Assembly: GCF_030815485.1 (NCBI RefSeq)
Contig: NZ_JAUSWV010000002.1
Coordinates: 1,922,001 to 1,986,000, forward strand
Direction of reading: 5' to 3'
Source: Streptomyces rishiriensis
GTDB taxonomy: Bacteria; Actinomycetota; Actinomycetes; Streptomycetales; Streptomycetaceae
DNA: 64,000 bases
This document shows positions 52,298 to 60,290 of this stretch, in pieces. The notes under the pieces were generated by a model, which saw only the letters and a list, made by a program, of their open reading frames with translations, made no database searches and was not told the origin of the DNA. Both the position numbers and the translations under genes were made by a program. Position 1 is the stretch's first letter, and every line of letters begins with the position of its first letter.

Positions 52298-53203
52298 CTA
52301 CTGCCGGGCCCCTCGCCACCCGGAGACGGGGAGCGCGAACTTCGCCACCAGCCGGTCCGTGAACGAAGCGTGGTGCAGCCGGGCGAGCCGAACCGGCACC
52401 GCCCCCCGCCGCACCTCGACCCGGGCCCCCGGGGGCAGCTCGACGGTACGCCGCCCGTCGCACCACAGCACGCCCGGCGGAATGTGCGGCAGCACCTCCA
52501 CCGCGAGCACGGAGTCGGGCGAGGTCACCAACGGCTTGGCGAACAGCGCGTGCGCACTGATCGGCACCATCAGCAGCGCCTCGACCTCGGGCCACACCAC
52601 GGGGCCGCCCGCCGAGAACGCGTAGGCGGTCGACCCGGTCGGCGTGGACAGCACGATCCCGTCGCACCCGAACCCGGTGACCGGCCGCCCGTCGATCTCC
52701 AGCACGACCTCGAGCAGCTTCTCCGCGCCGGCCTTCTGCACGGCCGCCTCGTTCAGCGCCCAGTCGGTGTGCACGATGTCCCCGTTGCGGTGCACGACGA
52801 CATCGACGGTCATCCGCTCCTCGACCTCGTACGCCTTCGTCACCACCCGGTCGACGACCTTGTCGAGGTCGTCGCGTTCGGCCTCGGCGAGGAAGCCGAC
52901 GCTGCCGAGGTTGACGCCGAGCATCGGCACCCCGGACGCCCGGGCGAACTCCGCGCCGCGCAGCAGCGTGCCGTCACCGCCGAGGACGATGAGCAGCTCA
53001 CACCCCTCCAGGCACTGCGGGGTGGCCTCGGAGACCAGCTCCACCTCCTCCGGAAGGGGGAGATCGGCGGCCTCGTACTCCAGGACGCGCACCCCGATGC
53101 CCTCACGCAGCAAACCCTTGACTACCAGCTCGGCGCTGCGGATGGCCGCGGGCCGCCCGGTGTGGGCGAGCAGGAAAACAGTACGAGCTCGGTTCTGAGT
53201 CAA
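52298..53203 (-). CDS. nadK: NAD kinase
   Basis: The 301-residue protein starts at TTG 53203, overlapping the tlyA stop (TTGA) and 5 nt after GGAGGGG. Motifs: GGDGTLLRGAEFA (the GGDG box, residues about 75-87), NLGSVGFLAEAERDDL, TDWALNEAAVQ with the conserved NE, and CDGIVLSTPTGSTAYAFSAGGPVV. It phosphorylates NAD to NADP and uses ATP or polyphosphate. It lies between tlyA and recN in a group conserved across Gram-positive bacteria. Confidence 0.96.
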   Translation of the reverse strand: MTQNRARTVFLLAHTGRPAAIRSAELVVKGLLREGIGVRVLEYEAADLPLPEEVELVSEATPQCLEGCELLIVLGGDGTLLRGAEFARASGVPMLGVNLGSVGFLAEAERDDLDKVVDRVVTKAYEVEERMTVDVVVHRNGDIVHTDWALNEAAVQKAGAEKLLEVVLEIDGRPVTGFGCDGIVLSTPTGSTAYAFSAGGPVVWPEVEALLMVPISAHALFAKPLVTSPDSVLAVEVLPHIPPGVLWCDGRRTVELPPGARVEVRRGAVPVRLARLHHASFTDRLVAKFALPVSGWRGARQ

Positions 53204-54015
53204 CGCGGCCCCTCCGCAACTGCACGGTCAACGTCGGCCGGGTCGAGGGCAGGCGCCCCGGCCCTGAGCCACAGAAAGTACTCGACATTGCCCGAAGGCC
53301 CGGGCAGCGGGCTGGCGGTGACACCGTTCACCCCGAGCCCCAGGTCCCACGCCTTCCCGGCCACGCCCCGCACCGCTTCCGCCCGCAGCTGCGGACTGCG
53401 TACGACACCCCCGCTGCCGAGCCGTTCCTTCCCCACCTCGAACTGCGGCTTGACCATCATCACCAGGTCCGCGTCCGGCCCGGTGCACCGGGCCAGGGCG
53501 GGCAGCACCAGCCCCAGCGGGATGAAGGACAAGTCCCCCACGACAAGATCCACAGGCTCCCCATCGATCGCTTCGAGCGTCAACTCGCGTACGTTCGTAC
53601 GGTCCTTGACGGTGACGCGTTCATCGCTGCGAAGAGACCACGCGAGTTGTCCGTATCCGACGTCGACGGCGACCACGTGCGCGGCCCCCGCCCGCAGCAG
53701 CACATCGGTGAATCCGCCGGTCGACGCGCCGGCGTCCAGCGCCCGGCGCCCCTCCACCACGAGCCCGCGCGGCACGAACGCGGCCAGCGCGCCGGCGAGC
53801 TTGTGGCCGCCCCGGGACACGTAGTCGGGGTCGTCGCCGTCGACGGAGACGACGATCGCGGCCGCCGTCTCGACCTGGGTGGCGGACTTGGTCGCGACGG
53901 TCCTGCCGACGGTGACCCGCCCGGCGGCGATCAGCTGGCCGGCATGCTCACGCGAGCGCGCGAGCTTGCGGCGGACCAGCTCCGCGTCCAGACGGCGTCG
54001 TGCGACTCCTGCCAC
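53200..54015 (-). CDS. tlyA: TlyA-type 16S/23S rRNA 2'-O-methyltransferase
   Basis: The 271-residue protein starts at GTG 54015 (MAGVARRRLDAELVRRKL), 11 nt from AGGAG. An S4 domain (residues 1-65: LDAELVRRKLARSREHAGQLIAAGRVTV) precedes an FtsJ-like methyltransferase domain. The latter has YVSRGGHKLAGALAAF, ALDAGASTGGFTDVLLRAGA (SAM site), LVVGDLSFIPL, VMMVKPQFEVGKERL and GNVEYFLWL, giving the K-D-K-E set. In mycobacteria TlyA methylates C1409 of 16S and C1920 of 23S rRNA and confers capreomycin sensitivity. It is coupled to nadK by a 4-nt overlap. Confidence 0.94.
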   Translation of the reverse strand: MAGVARRRLDAELVRRKLARSREHAGQLIAAGRVTVGRTVATKSATQVETAAAIVVSVDGDDPDYVSRGGHKLAGALAAFVPRGLVVEGRRALDAGASTGGFTDVLLRAGAAHVVAVDVGYGQLAWSLRSDERVTVKDRTNVRELTLEAIDGEPVDLVVGDLSFIPLGLVLPALARCTGPDADLVMMVKPQFEVGKERLGSGGVVRSPQLRAEAVRGVAGKAWDLGLGVNGVTASPLPGPSGNVEYFLWLRAGAPALDPADVDRAVAEGPR

Positions 54016-54022
54016 GTTCGGT

Positions 54023-54349
54023 TCAGCTCCTGTGTTGAGGTGACGGTCGAGCGGGGTGACCCGGAGGTCCCGGGCGCGCGTCGAGCGCGGTGAGCGCGTC
54101 ACGCAGCCCCCGGTGTACATCCTCGTACACCTCGACGTGTCCGTCGGTGGCGAGGTGGTCGGCGTCGGCCAGCCGGTCCAGCAGGGCGTCCACCTCCACG
54201 TTGCCGGTGGGGGCCCGCGGGACGCCCAGCGGAGCGGGAGCCGCGGGGTCCTGCTCCCGGTCCCGCTGCCGCTCCTGCTCCTGCTCCTGCTCCTCGGGCA
54301 CGGTCCCCGGGGCGGTCCGCTTCCCCGGCTCCGGCGCTGTGTCGCTCAT
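54023..54349 (-). CDS. Small conserved protein preceding tlyA
   Basis: The 108-residue protein starts at ATG 54349 and ends 7 nt before tlyA. The first half is acidic/Gln-rich (VPEEQEQEQERQRDREQDPA). The second half holds a likely conserved helix pair: TGNVEVDALLDRLADADHLATDGHVEVYEDVHRGLRDALTALD. It has no signal or membrane segment, and I do not recognise a named family. Its position at the head of the tlyA-nadK-recN group suggests cotranscription. Confidence 0.7.
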   Translation of the reverse strand: MSDTAPEPGKRTAPGTVPEEQEQEQERQRDREQDPAAPAPLGVPRAPTGNVEVDALLDRLADADHLATDGHVEVYEDVHRGLRDALTALDARPGPPGHPARPSPQHRS

Positions 54350-54391
54350 GCGAAGACGCTACCTCGAACGCCTGGGGTACGGTCGATCGCG

Positions 54392-54739
54392 ATGGCCACG
54401 ATCGAGGAGTGCCACGCCGCACTCGAGAAGCTCTCCGACAGCATGCGCGGCGCCGAAGGGGACGTCCGGACGGCCGCCGCCCTGGACCGTTCGGTGAGCT
54501 GCCGGATCACCGACCTGGACGTGACGTTCGTCGGCCGGATGACGGACGGCCGGATCGTCGTGCAGGACACACTTCAGGGGCCTCCTGTGGAGAAGGCCGA
54601 GATCAGGCTGACCATGACCGGCGACGATCTCGTCGCACTCGTCGCCGGCGAGCTGAACTTCGCGAAGGCGTGGGCCTCGGGGCGGGTGAAGCTGGAGGCG
54701 GGCCTGCGCGACCTGTTCCAGCTCAGGAAACTTCTGTAG
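54392..54739 (+). CDS. SCP2-type sterol-binding-like domain protein
   Basis: The 115-residue protein starts at ATG 54392. A TACGGT -10 box ends 8 nt before it, so it may be leaderless. The sequence fits the small SCP-2 sterol-transfer domain: VSCRITDLDVTFVGRMTDGRIVVQ, then EIRLTMTGDDLVALVAGELNFAKAWASGRVKLEAGLRDLFQLRKLL. The last part carries the helix and K/R-V-x-x-E-G motif seen in bacterial SCP2 proteins. It could bind a hydrophobic ligand. It is convergent with the ABC ATPase gene and overlaps its 3' end by 17 nt. Confidence 0.82.
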   Translation: MATIEECHAALEKLSDSMRGAEGDVRTAAALDRSVSCRITDLDVTFVGRMTDGRIVVQDTLQGPPVEKAEIRLTMTGDDLVALVAGELNFAKAWASGRVKLEAGLRDLFQLRKLL

Positions 54740-55547
54740 CGACCGCCTGCTCGACCCGCACCCGTGCCTTCCGGGCCGCCGGAACCACCAGCGGGGTCCC
54801 CGTCTCCGGGTCGTCGATGACCTGGCAGCGCAGCCCGAAGACCTCCTCCACCAGCCCGGCCGTGACGATGTCGTTCGGCGCGCCCTGCGCGATGACCTCG
54901 CCGCCCTTCAGCGCGATCAGGTGGGTGGCGTACCGGGCCGCGTGGTTGAGATCGTGCAGCACGGCGACGAGCGTGCGCCCCTGCTCCTCGTGCAGCTCCG
55001 CGCACAGGTCCAGGACGTCGATCTGGTGCTGGATGTCGAGATAGGTCGTCGGCTCGTCCAGCAGCAGCAGCGGTGTCTGCTGGGCGAGGGCCATCGCGAT
55101 CCACACGCGCTGGCGCTGACCGCCGGACAGCTCGTCGACAAAGCGGTCGGCGAGTTCGGCGACCCCGGTCTGCGCCATGGACTCCCGTACGACCCGCTCG
55201 TCCTCGGCCGACCACTGGCGCAGGATGCCCTGGTGCGGGTAGCGGCCGCGGCCCACGAGGTCGGCGACGGTGATTCCGTCGGGCGCGATCGACGACTGCG
55301 GCAGCAGCCCCAGCGTCCGCGCGACCTTCTTGGCGGGCATGGACTGGATGACCTGCCCGTCGAGCAGCACCCGGCCCCGACTCGGCTTCAGCATCCGCGA
55401 CAGCGCGCGCAGCAGCGTCGACTTGCCGCAGGCGTTCGGGCCGACGATCACCGTGAAGGAGTTGTCAGGTATCTCCACCGACAGCTGTTCGGCGATGACC
55501 CGCTGGTCATAGGCGAGGGTGACGTTCTCGGCGGACAGGCGGTTCAC
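54723..55547 (-). CDS. Iron-siderophore ABC transporter ATPase (FecE/FepC type)
   Basis: The 274-residue protein starts at GTG 55547 with AAGGAG just upstream; an in-frame ATG at 55607 that overlaps the permease stop (ATGA) is a possible longer start. It has Walker A GPNACGKSTLLRAL (residues about 36-49), Q-loop LLPQSS, the signature LSGGQRQRVWIAMALAQ, Walker B LLLLDEPTTYLDI and H-loop VLHDLNHA. YLDIQHQIDVLDL is typical of iron-chelate importers. It powers the two FecCD permeases encoded just upstream. Confidence 0.95.
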   Translation of the reverse strand: MNRLSAENVTLAYDQRVIAEQLSVEIPDNSFTVIVGPNACGKSTLLRALSRMLKPSRGRVLLDGQVIQSMPAKKVARTLGLLPQSSIAPDGITVADLVGRGRYPHQGILRQWSAEDERVVRESMAQTGVAELADRFVDELSGGQRQRVWIAMALAQQTPLLLLDEPTTYLDIQHQIDVLDLCAELHEEQGRTLVAVLHDLNHAARYATHLIALKGGEVIAQGAPNDIVTAGLVEEVFGLRCQVIDDPETGTPLVVPAARKARVRVEQAVATEVS

Positions 55548-55603
55548 GGTGCTCCTTCGGTTGTTCCGGTCGGCCGAGCGGCCGGTGTCGCCGTCTGCGC
55601 CGG

Positions 55604-56665
55604 TCATATCCGGCCCGCTTTGCGCTCGGTGACGAGAAGCCACAGCAGGTAGACCCCGCCCAGCACGGCGGTGACCACCCCCACGGGCAGCTGTCCGTCG
55701 CCGAAGAGCCGCTGCGAGGCCCAGTCGGCGGTGACCAGCAGGGCGGCGCCCATGCACAGGGACGGCACGAGGTTGGGCCCGGGCGAGCGGGTCAGGCGCC
55801 GGGCGAGCTGCGGCGCGGTCAGCGCCACGAAGCTGACGGGCCCCGCGGCGGCGGTGGCGGCCGCGGTGAGCAGCACGGCGGAGACCATCAGCACCAGACG
55901 GACGCGCTCCACACGCACCCCCAGCGCGTGGGAGACGTCGTCGCCCATCTCCATCATCCGCAGCCCGCGCGCGTTGGCGAGCACCAGCGGCACGAGCACA
56001 CAGACCAGCGCGAGCAGCGGCCAGACCTGCTTCCAGTCACGGCCGTCGAGGGTGCCGGTCATCCACACGACCGCTCGGGCCGCGTCGACGAAGTCGGCCT
56101 TGGTCATCAGATAACCGTTGACCGCCGTCGCGATCGCCGAGATGCCGATGCCGACGAGCACCAGCCGATACCCGTGGACGCCCCGCTTCCACGCCAGCAC
56201 GTAGATGAGGGCCCCGGTCACCAGGCCGCCCACCAGCGCGCCGAGGGTCACCTGGGCGGCGCTCCCGGAGTACAGCACGATCATCACGAGCGCGCCGGCC
56301 GTCGCGCCCTGTCCGAGCCCCAGCACGTCCGGGCTGCCCAGCGGGTTGCGCGACACGGCCTGGAAGAGCGCGCCGCCGATCCCCAGCGAGGCCCCGACGA
56401 GCAGGCCCACGAGGACCCGCGGCAGCCGCAGCTCGTTGACGATGAACTCCTGGCCGGCGTCGCCCTCGCCGAGCAGTGTCTTCACGACGTCCCGGGCCGG
56501 GATCGGGAAGTCGCCGGTGCCGATCAGCACCACGCTCGCGGCGAGCGCGGCCACCACCAGCGCGGCGACGACGATCAGCGCCCGCGGCTCCAGCCGGACG
56601 GAGAACCCGCCCGGGGTGCGCAGCGCCCGAGGGCGGCCGTGGGGGATCTTCTGCGCGGTCTTCAC
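55604..56665 (-). CDS. FecCD-type iron-siderophore permease
   Basis: The 353-residue permease starts at GTG 56665, overlapping the stop of the other permease by 4 nt. It has about nine to ten membrane segments. Family motifs: LRLPRVLVGLLVGASLGIGGALFQAVSRNPLGSPDVLGLGQGA and ALGVRVERVRLVLMVSAVLL, then GPVSFVALTAPQLARRLTR, which is the site of ATPase contact. It imports a ferric siderophore from a binding lipoprotein that is not encoded here. Confidence 0.94.
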   Translation of the reverse strand: MKTAQKIPHGRPRALRTPGGFSVRLEPRALIVVAALVVAALAASVVLIGTGDFPIPARDVVKTLLGEGDAGQEFIVNELRLPRVLVGLLVGASLGIGGALFQAVSRNPLGSPDVLGLGQGATAGALVMIVLYSGSAAQVTLGALVGGLVTGALIYVLAWKRGVHGYRLVLVGIGISAIATAVNGYLMTKADFVDAARAVVWMTGTLDGRDWKQVWPLLALVCVLVPLVLANARGLRMMEMGDDVSHALGVRVERVRLVLMVSAVLLTAAATAAAGPVSFVALTAPQLARRLTRSPGPNLVPSLCMGAALLVTADWASQRLFGDGQLPVGVVTAVLGGVYLLWLLVTERKAGRI

Positions 56666-57705
56666 AGCTGGGCCGTCCTCCGCCGTCGTACGAGAAAGAT
56701 GAAGACCGGGCCGCCGATGATCGCGGTGATGACGCCGACCTGGACCTCCGAAGGCCGGGCGACGACGCGGCCGACGACATCGGAACCCAGCAGCAGCACC
56801 GGCGACAGAACGGCCGCGTAGGGCATGATCCAGCGCAGGTCGGGGCCGGTGAACGAGCGGACGATGTGCGGGACCATCAGCCCGACGAACACGATGGGCC
56901 CGCAGGCCGCGGTCGCGGCACCGCTCAGTACGGTCGCGGCGAGCATCGACAGCGCCCGGGTGCGGTTCAGGTCGGCGCCGAGCGCCTTGGCGGTGTCGTC
57001 GCCCATGGCCACGGCGTTCAGCGGCCGGGCCAGGACGAAAGCGAGGAGGGTGCCGACGACCAGGAAGGGCAGCACCTGCCGGATGGTCTCGTCGGTCGCC
57101 GTGGACAGCGAACCGACCGTCCAGAACCGCATTCTGGCGAGCGCCGCGTCATCCATGATCATCACGGCCTGCAGATAGCCGTAGAGCGCGGCACTGATCG
57201 CCGTGCCGGCGAGCGCGAGCCGCACCGGCGTGGCTCCCCGGCTCCCGCCGAGGAACCAGACCAGCGCGCCGACGGCGGCCGCCCCGAAGAAGGCGAACCA
57301 CACATAGCCGGTCAGGCTCGTGACACCGAAGTAGGTGATGGCGGTGACGACGGCGGCCGAGGCGCCCGCGTTGATACCGAGCAGCCCGGGGTCGGCGAGC
57401 GGATTGCGCGTCAGCGCCTGGAGCACGGCGCCGGACAGCCCGAGCGCGGCCCCGACGAGCAGCCCCAGCACGGTCCGCGACAAGCGCTCGGCGACCACGA
57501 CGTCCGCGTAGGTCCCCGAGTCCTCGAACAACCCGTGCAGGACCTGAGCGACGGACAGCTCCTTGGCGCCGACGGCGATGCTCGCCGCCGCCACCAGCAG
57601 CAGTACCGCCACGGCGGCGAGCAGCCCGACGGCACGTATCGCGCGGCGTTTTGGAGGCGCGGGGGCGATCTCCGCGCGCTGTTCGGGAACACTGTCGACC
57701 AACAC
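56662..57705 (-). CDS. FecCD-type iron-siderophore permease, first gene of the operon
   Basis: The 347-residue permease shows RLSRTVLGLLVGAALGLSGAVLQALTRNPLADPGLLGINAGAS and GPIVFVGLMVPHIVRSFTG. The GTG at 57705 is 6 nt after a TAACCT -10 box, so it appears to be translated from a leaderless message. The iron box covers that promoter. Together with the next two genes it forms a heteromeric permease/ATPase importer. There is no substrate-binding protein in the window, so that component must be elsewhere. Confidence 0.93.
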   Translation of the reverse strand: MLVDSVPEQRAEIAPAPPKRRAIRAVGLLAAVAVLLLVAAASIAVGAKELSVAQVLHGLFEDSGTYADVVVAERLSRTVLGLLVGAALGLSGAVLQALTRNPLADPGLLGINAGASAAVVTAITYFGVTSLTGYVWFAFFGAAAVGALVWFLGGSRGATPVRLALAGTAISAALYGYLQAVMIMDDAALARMRFWTVGSLSTATDETIRQVLPFLVVGTLLAFVLARPLNAVAMGDDTAKALGADLNRTRALSMLAATVLSGAATAACGPIVFVGLMVPHIVRSFTGPDLRWIMPYAAVLSPVLLLGSDVVGRVVARPSEVQVGVITAIIGGPVFIFLVRRRRTAQL

Positions 57706-57709
57706 GCAG

Positions 57710-57728
57710 TTAGGTTAGCCTACCCTGC
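57710..57728 (-). promoter_or_regulatory. Iron box (DmdR/DtxR-type) over the -10 region
   Basis: TTAGGTTAGCCTACCCTGC matches the actinobacterial iron box TTAGGTTAGGCTAACCTAA at most positions, with the left half-site perfect. It overlaps the -10 TAACCT (complement of 57712-57717) of the permease operon. Iron-loaded DmdR would therefore block transcription. Confidence 0.75.
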
Positions 57729-57822
57729 GAACAAGCTTCGATCCTTGGTCATGTCCCCTGCCGGCGTTCACCACATCACCGCTCCGCGGTCTCACCGCCC
57801 GCCGCTCCCCGGGCCCGTCGGT

Positions 57823-58851
57823 TCACCACCCCAACCGCGCCAGCGCCTTCCCGCCGTCCAGCTCGCACGTCCCCTCACCGGCCGCCGTCCAGGCCGCCGC
57901 GCACAACGCCCGCAGCCCGTCCAGGGCTTCGCCCTCCCCGGCCAGCTCCAGGCTTCCGGCGCCCGCGCTCGCCGTCCAGCCACCGCACCGGAAGCCACCA
58001 CCGTCCACGACGACCTCGGGCTGGCCGGTGAGCATCCCCCGCAGATCGCCGTCGACATACGTCGGCCGGTGCTGCGGCGGCGCGGCCAGCAACTGCGCCC
58101 CGTCGGTGACGCCCGTGAGGACGAGCAGCGAGTCGACCTCGCCGTTGAACGCCCCCTCGATGTCGGTGTCCAGCCGGTCCCCGACGACCAACGGCCGCTC
58201 GGCGCCGGTCCGCAGGATCGTCTCCCGGTGCATGGGAGGCAACGGCTTGCCCGCGACCTGCGGTTCGGCACCGGTCGCGATCCGCACGACCTCCACCGCC
58301 GCGCCGTTGCCCGGCGCGATGCCCCGCCCGCTCGGAATCGTCAGGTCCGTGTTGGACGCGAACCACGGCACCCCGCGCGCGACGGCGTACGAGGCCTCCG
58401 CGAACCGCCCCCACGGCAGGTCGGGCCCGCCGAATCCCTGCACGACGGCCGCCGGTTCGTCGTCCGCCGACTCCACCGGCTCGAGCCCGCGCTCGCGCAG
58501 CGCGACCCGCAGCCCCTCCCCGCCGATCACCAGCACCCGCGCCCCCGCCGGAACCTGCTCACTGATCAGCCGCGCGACCGCCTGCGCCGAGGTGATGACC
58601 TCGTCGGCGCCCGTCGGTATCCCCAGCTCCGTCAGATGCCCGGCCACCGCGTCCGGCGTCCGCAGCGCGTTGTTGGTGACGTACGCGAGACGCATCCCGC
58701 CCGCACGCGCGGTGGCCAGCGACTCGACGGCGTACGCGATCGCGTCACCCCCCGCGTACACCACCCCGTCCAGGTCGAGCAGCGCCGTGTCGTACGCCTC
58801 GCTCAGGGCCTGCCCACTGCCCTCGGGCCTCGTCCTGACGCTCCGGCTCAT
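57823..58851 (-). CDS. HAD-IIA family hydrolase (NagD-like)
   Basis: The 342-residue protein starts at ATG 58851. HAD motifs: DLDGVVYAGGDAIAYAVE (motif I), YVTNNALRTPDAVAGHL (motif II), AGKPLPPMHRETILR (lysine, motif III) and VVGDRLDTDIEGAFNGEVDSLLVLTGV (motif IV). The C2a cap between motifs II and III has WFASNTDLTIPSGRGIAPGNGA. This is the layout of NagD/AraL nucleotide or sugar phosphatases. In Streptomyces it lies near recN/tlyA, as in other actinobacteria. It is divergent from the DUF1015 gene; the 73-nt gap holds both promoters. Confidence 0.93.
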   Translation of the reverse strand: MSRSVRTRPEGSGQALSEAYDTALLDLDGVVYAGGDAIAYAVESLATARAGGMRLAYVTNNALRTPDAVAGHLTELGIPTGADEVITSAQAVARLISEQVPAGARVLVIGGEGLRVALRERGLEPVESADDEPAAVVQGFGGPDLPWGRFAEASYAVARGVPWFASNTDLTIPSGRGIAPGNGAAVEVVRIATGAEPQVAGKPLPPMHRETILRTGAERPLVVGDRLDTDIEGAFNGEVDSLLVLTGVTDGAQLLAAPPQHRPTYVDGDLRGMLTGQPEVVVDGGGFRCGGWTASAGAGSLELAGEGEALDGLRALCAAAWTAAGEGTCELDGGKALARLGW

Positions 58852-58912
58852 TCCACATCGCTCCTCGTTCGCTCCGCTTTCCCCCGATCATCCCGCATGC
58901 CACCGACAGACG

Positions 58913-58918
58913 TACGAT
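58913..58918 (+). promoter_or_regulatory. -10 box implying leaderless transcription of the DUF1015 gene
   Basis: TACGAT ends 6 nt before the ATG at 58925. There is no ribosome site. Confidence 0.4.
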
Positions 58919-58924
58919 GCCGGG

Positions 58925-60208
58925 ATGAACTCAGCAGGTCACTCGGAAGCAACGGCGCCCCGAGGCCTGGAACTCACCCCGTTCCGAGGCCTGCGCTACG
59001 ACCCCGACCGGGTCGGCAGTCTCGCCGCCGTCACCTCGCCGCCCTACGACGTCGTGGTCCGCCCCGACGGCCTGCACCACCTCCAGGACGCGGACCCGTA
59101 CAACATCGTCCGCCTGATCCTGCCCCAGGCCACCACTCCCGCCGCCCGCAACGAACAGGCCGCCGCCACCCTGCGCGGCTGGCTGTCCGAGGGCGTGCTG
59201 ACCGCCGACCCCGAGCCCGCCCTGTACGTCTACGAGCAGCGGCACGCGGACGGCATGCTCCAGCGCGGCCTGATCGGCACCCTGCGCGTCTCGGAGCCGT
59301 CGGAGGGAATCGTCCTGCCCCACGAGGACGTCATGCCGCACATCGTGGAGGACCGCGCCGCCCTGATGCGGGCCACCCACGCGAACCTCGAACCCCTCCT
59401 CCTCACCTATCGCGGCAACGGCACCGCGGCCGAGATCGTGGACAGCGCGGCAGAGCGCCCCCCGCTCCTGTCCACCACCACCGAGGACGGCTACAGCCAC
59501 CGCCTCTGGGCGATCACCGACCCCGCCGAGACGGCCCGCGTCCGCACGGACCTCGCCCGCCACCAGGCCCTGATCGCCGACGGTCATCATCGCTGGGCGA
59601 CCTACCTGCGGCTGCGCGCGGAGCACCCCTCCCCCAGCCCGTGGGAGCACGGCCTGGTCCTCCTGGTCGACACCGCCCGCTATCCCCTGCGCGTCCGCGC
59701 CATCCACCGCCTGCTGCACGGCTTCCCGGTCGCCGACGCCCTCGCCGCGCTCGACGGCCGGTTCCGCGTCCGGCGCCTGGACGTCCCCCTCGCGGAGGCC
59801 CTCGACGCCCTCTCGAACGCCGCCTGCGCCGGCAACGGCTTCCTCCTCGCCGGCGACGGCGCCTTCCACCTCGTCGACCGACCGGACCCGGCGCTTCTCG
59901 ACCGCACGATCCCCGCCGACTTCCCCGAGGCCTGGCGCACCCTGGACGCGACCGTCCTGCACGCCACGCTCCTCGACCACATCTGGCACATCCCCGAGGA
60001 CGACCCCGCCCGCATCGCCTACATCCACGACACCGCCGCGACGGTGCGCAAGGCGGAACGCGACGGCGGAACGGCGGTCCTCCTGCACCCCGTCCGCGAG
60101 GAGGTCGTGCGCGATCTCGCCCGGCAGGGCGTCACGATGCCCCGCAAGTCGACGTCGTTCGGCCCGAAGCCGGCATCGGGCCTGGTCCTGCGCGCCCTCG
60201 ACCTCTGA
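58925..60208 (+). CDS. DUF1015 domain-containing protein
   Basis: The 427-residue protein starts at ATG 58925 (MNSAGHSEATAPRGLELTPFRG). The whole length fits the DUF1015 family: LTPFRGLRYDPDRVGSLAAVTSPPYDVV near the start, YVYEQRHADGMLQRGLIG, GIVLPHEDVMPHIVEDR, and the signature ADGHHRWATYLRLRAEH near residue 220. The conserved histidines in HEDV and DGHHR suggest a metal- or nucleotide-dependent enzyme. The family's function is unsettled; some members cluster with sugar- or serine-kinase genes. It has no membrane segment. A terminator follows. Confidence 0.92.
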   Translation: MNSAGHSEATAPRGLELTPFRGLRYDPDRVGSLAAVTSPPYDVVVRPDGLHHLQDADPYNIVRLILPQATTPAARNEQAAATLRGWLSEGVLTADPEPALYVYEQRHADGMLQRGLIGTLRVSEPSEGIVLPHEDVMPHIVEDRAALMRATHANLEPLLLTYRGNGTAAEIVDSAAERPPLLSTTTEDGYSHRLWAITDPAETARVRTDLARHQALIADGHHRWATYLRLRAEHPSPSPWEHGLVLLVDTARYPLRVRAIHRLLHGFPVADALAALDGRFRVRRLDVPLAEALDALSNAACAGNGFLLAGDGAFHLVDRPDPALLDRTIPADFPEAWRTLDATVLHATLLDHIWHIPEDDPARIAYIHDTAATVRKAERDGGTAVLLHPVREEVVRDLARQGVTMPRKSTSFGPKPASGLVLRALDL

Positions 60209-60232
60209 ACCCCCGCCCGCCCGGACGCACGA

Positions 60233-60269
60233 AGGGGCGGGACCCGGTTCGACACCGGGTCCCGCCCCT
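60233..60269. terminator. Bidirectional terminator between the DUF1015 gene and the repeat protein gene
   Basis: A perfect 16-bp stem (60233-60248 with 60254-60269) with a 5-nt loop. Confidence 0.88.
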
Positions 60270-60290
60270 CGCCGCTGTCACCGGCGCACG

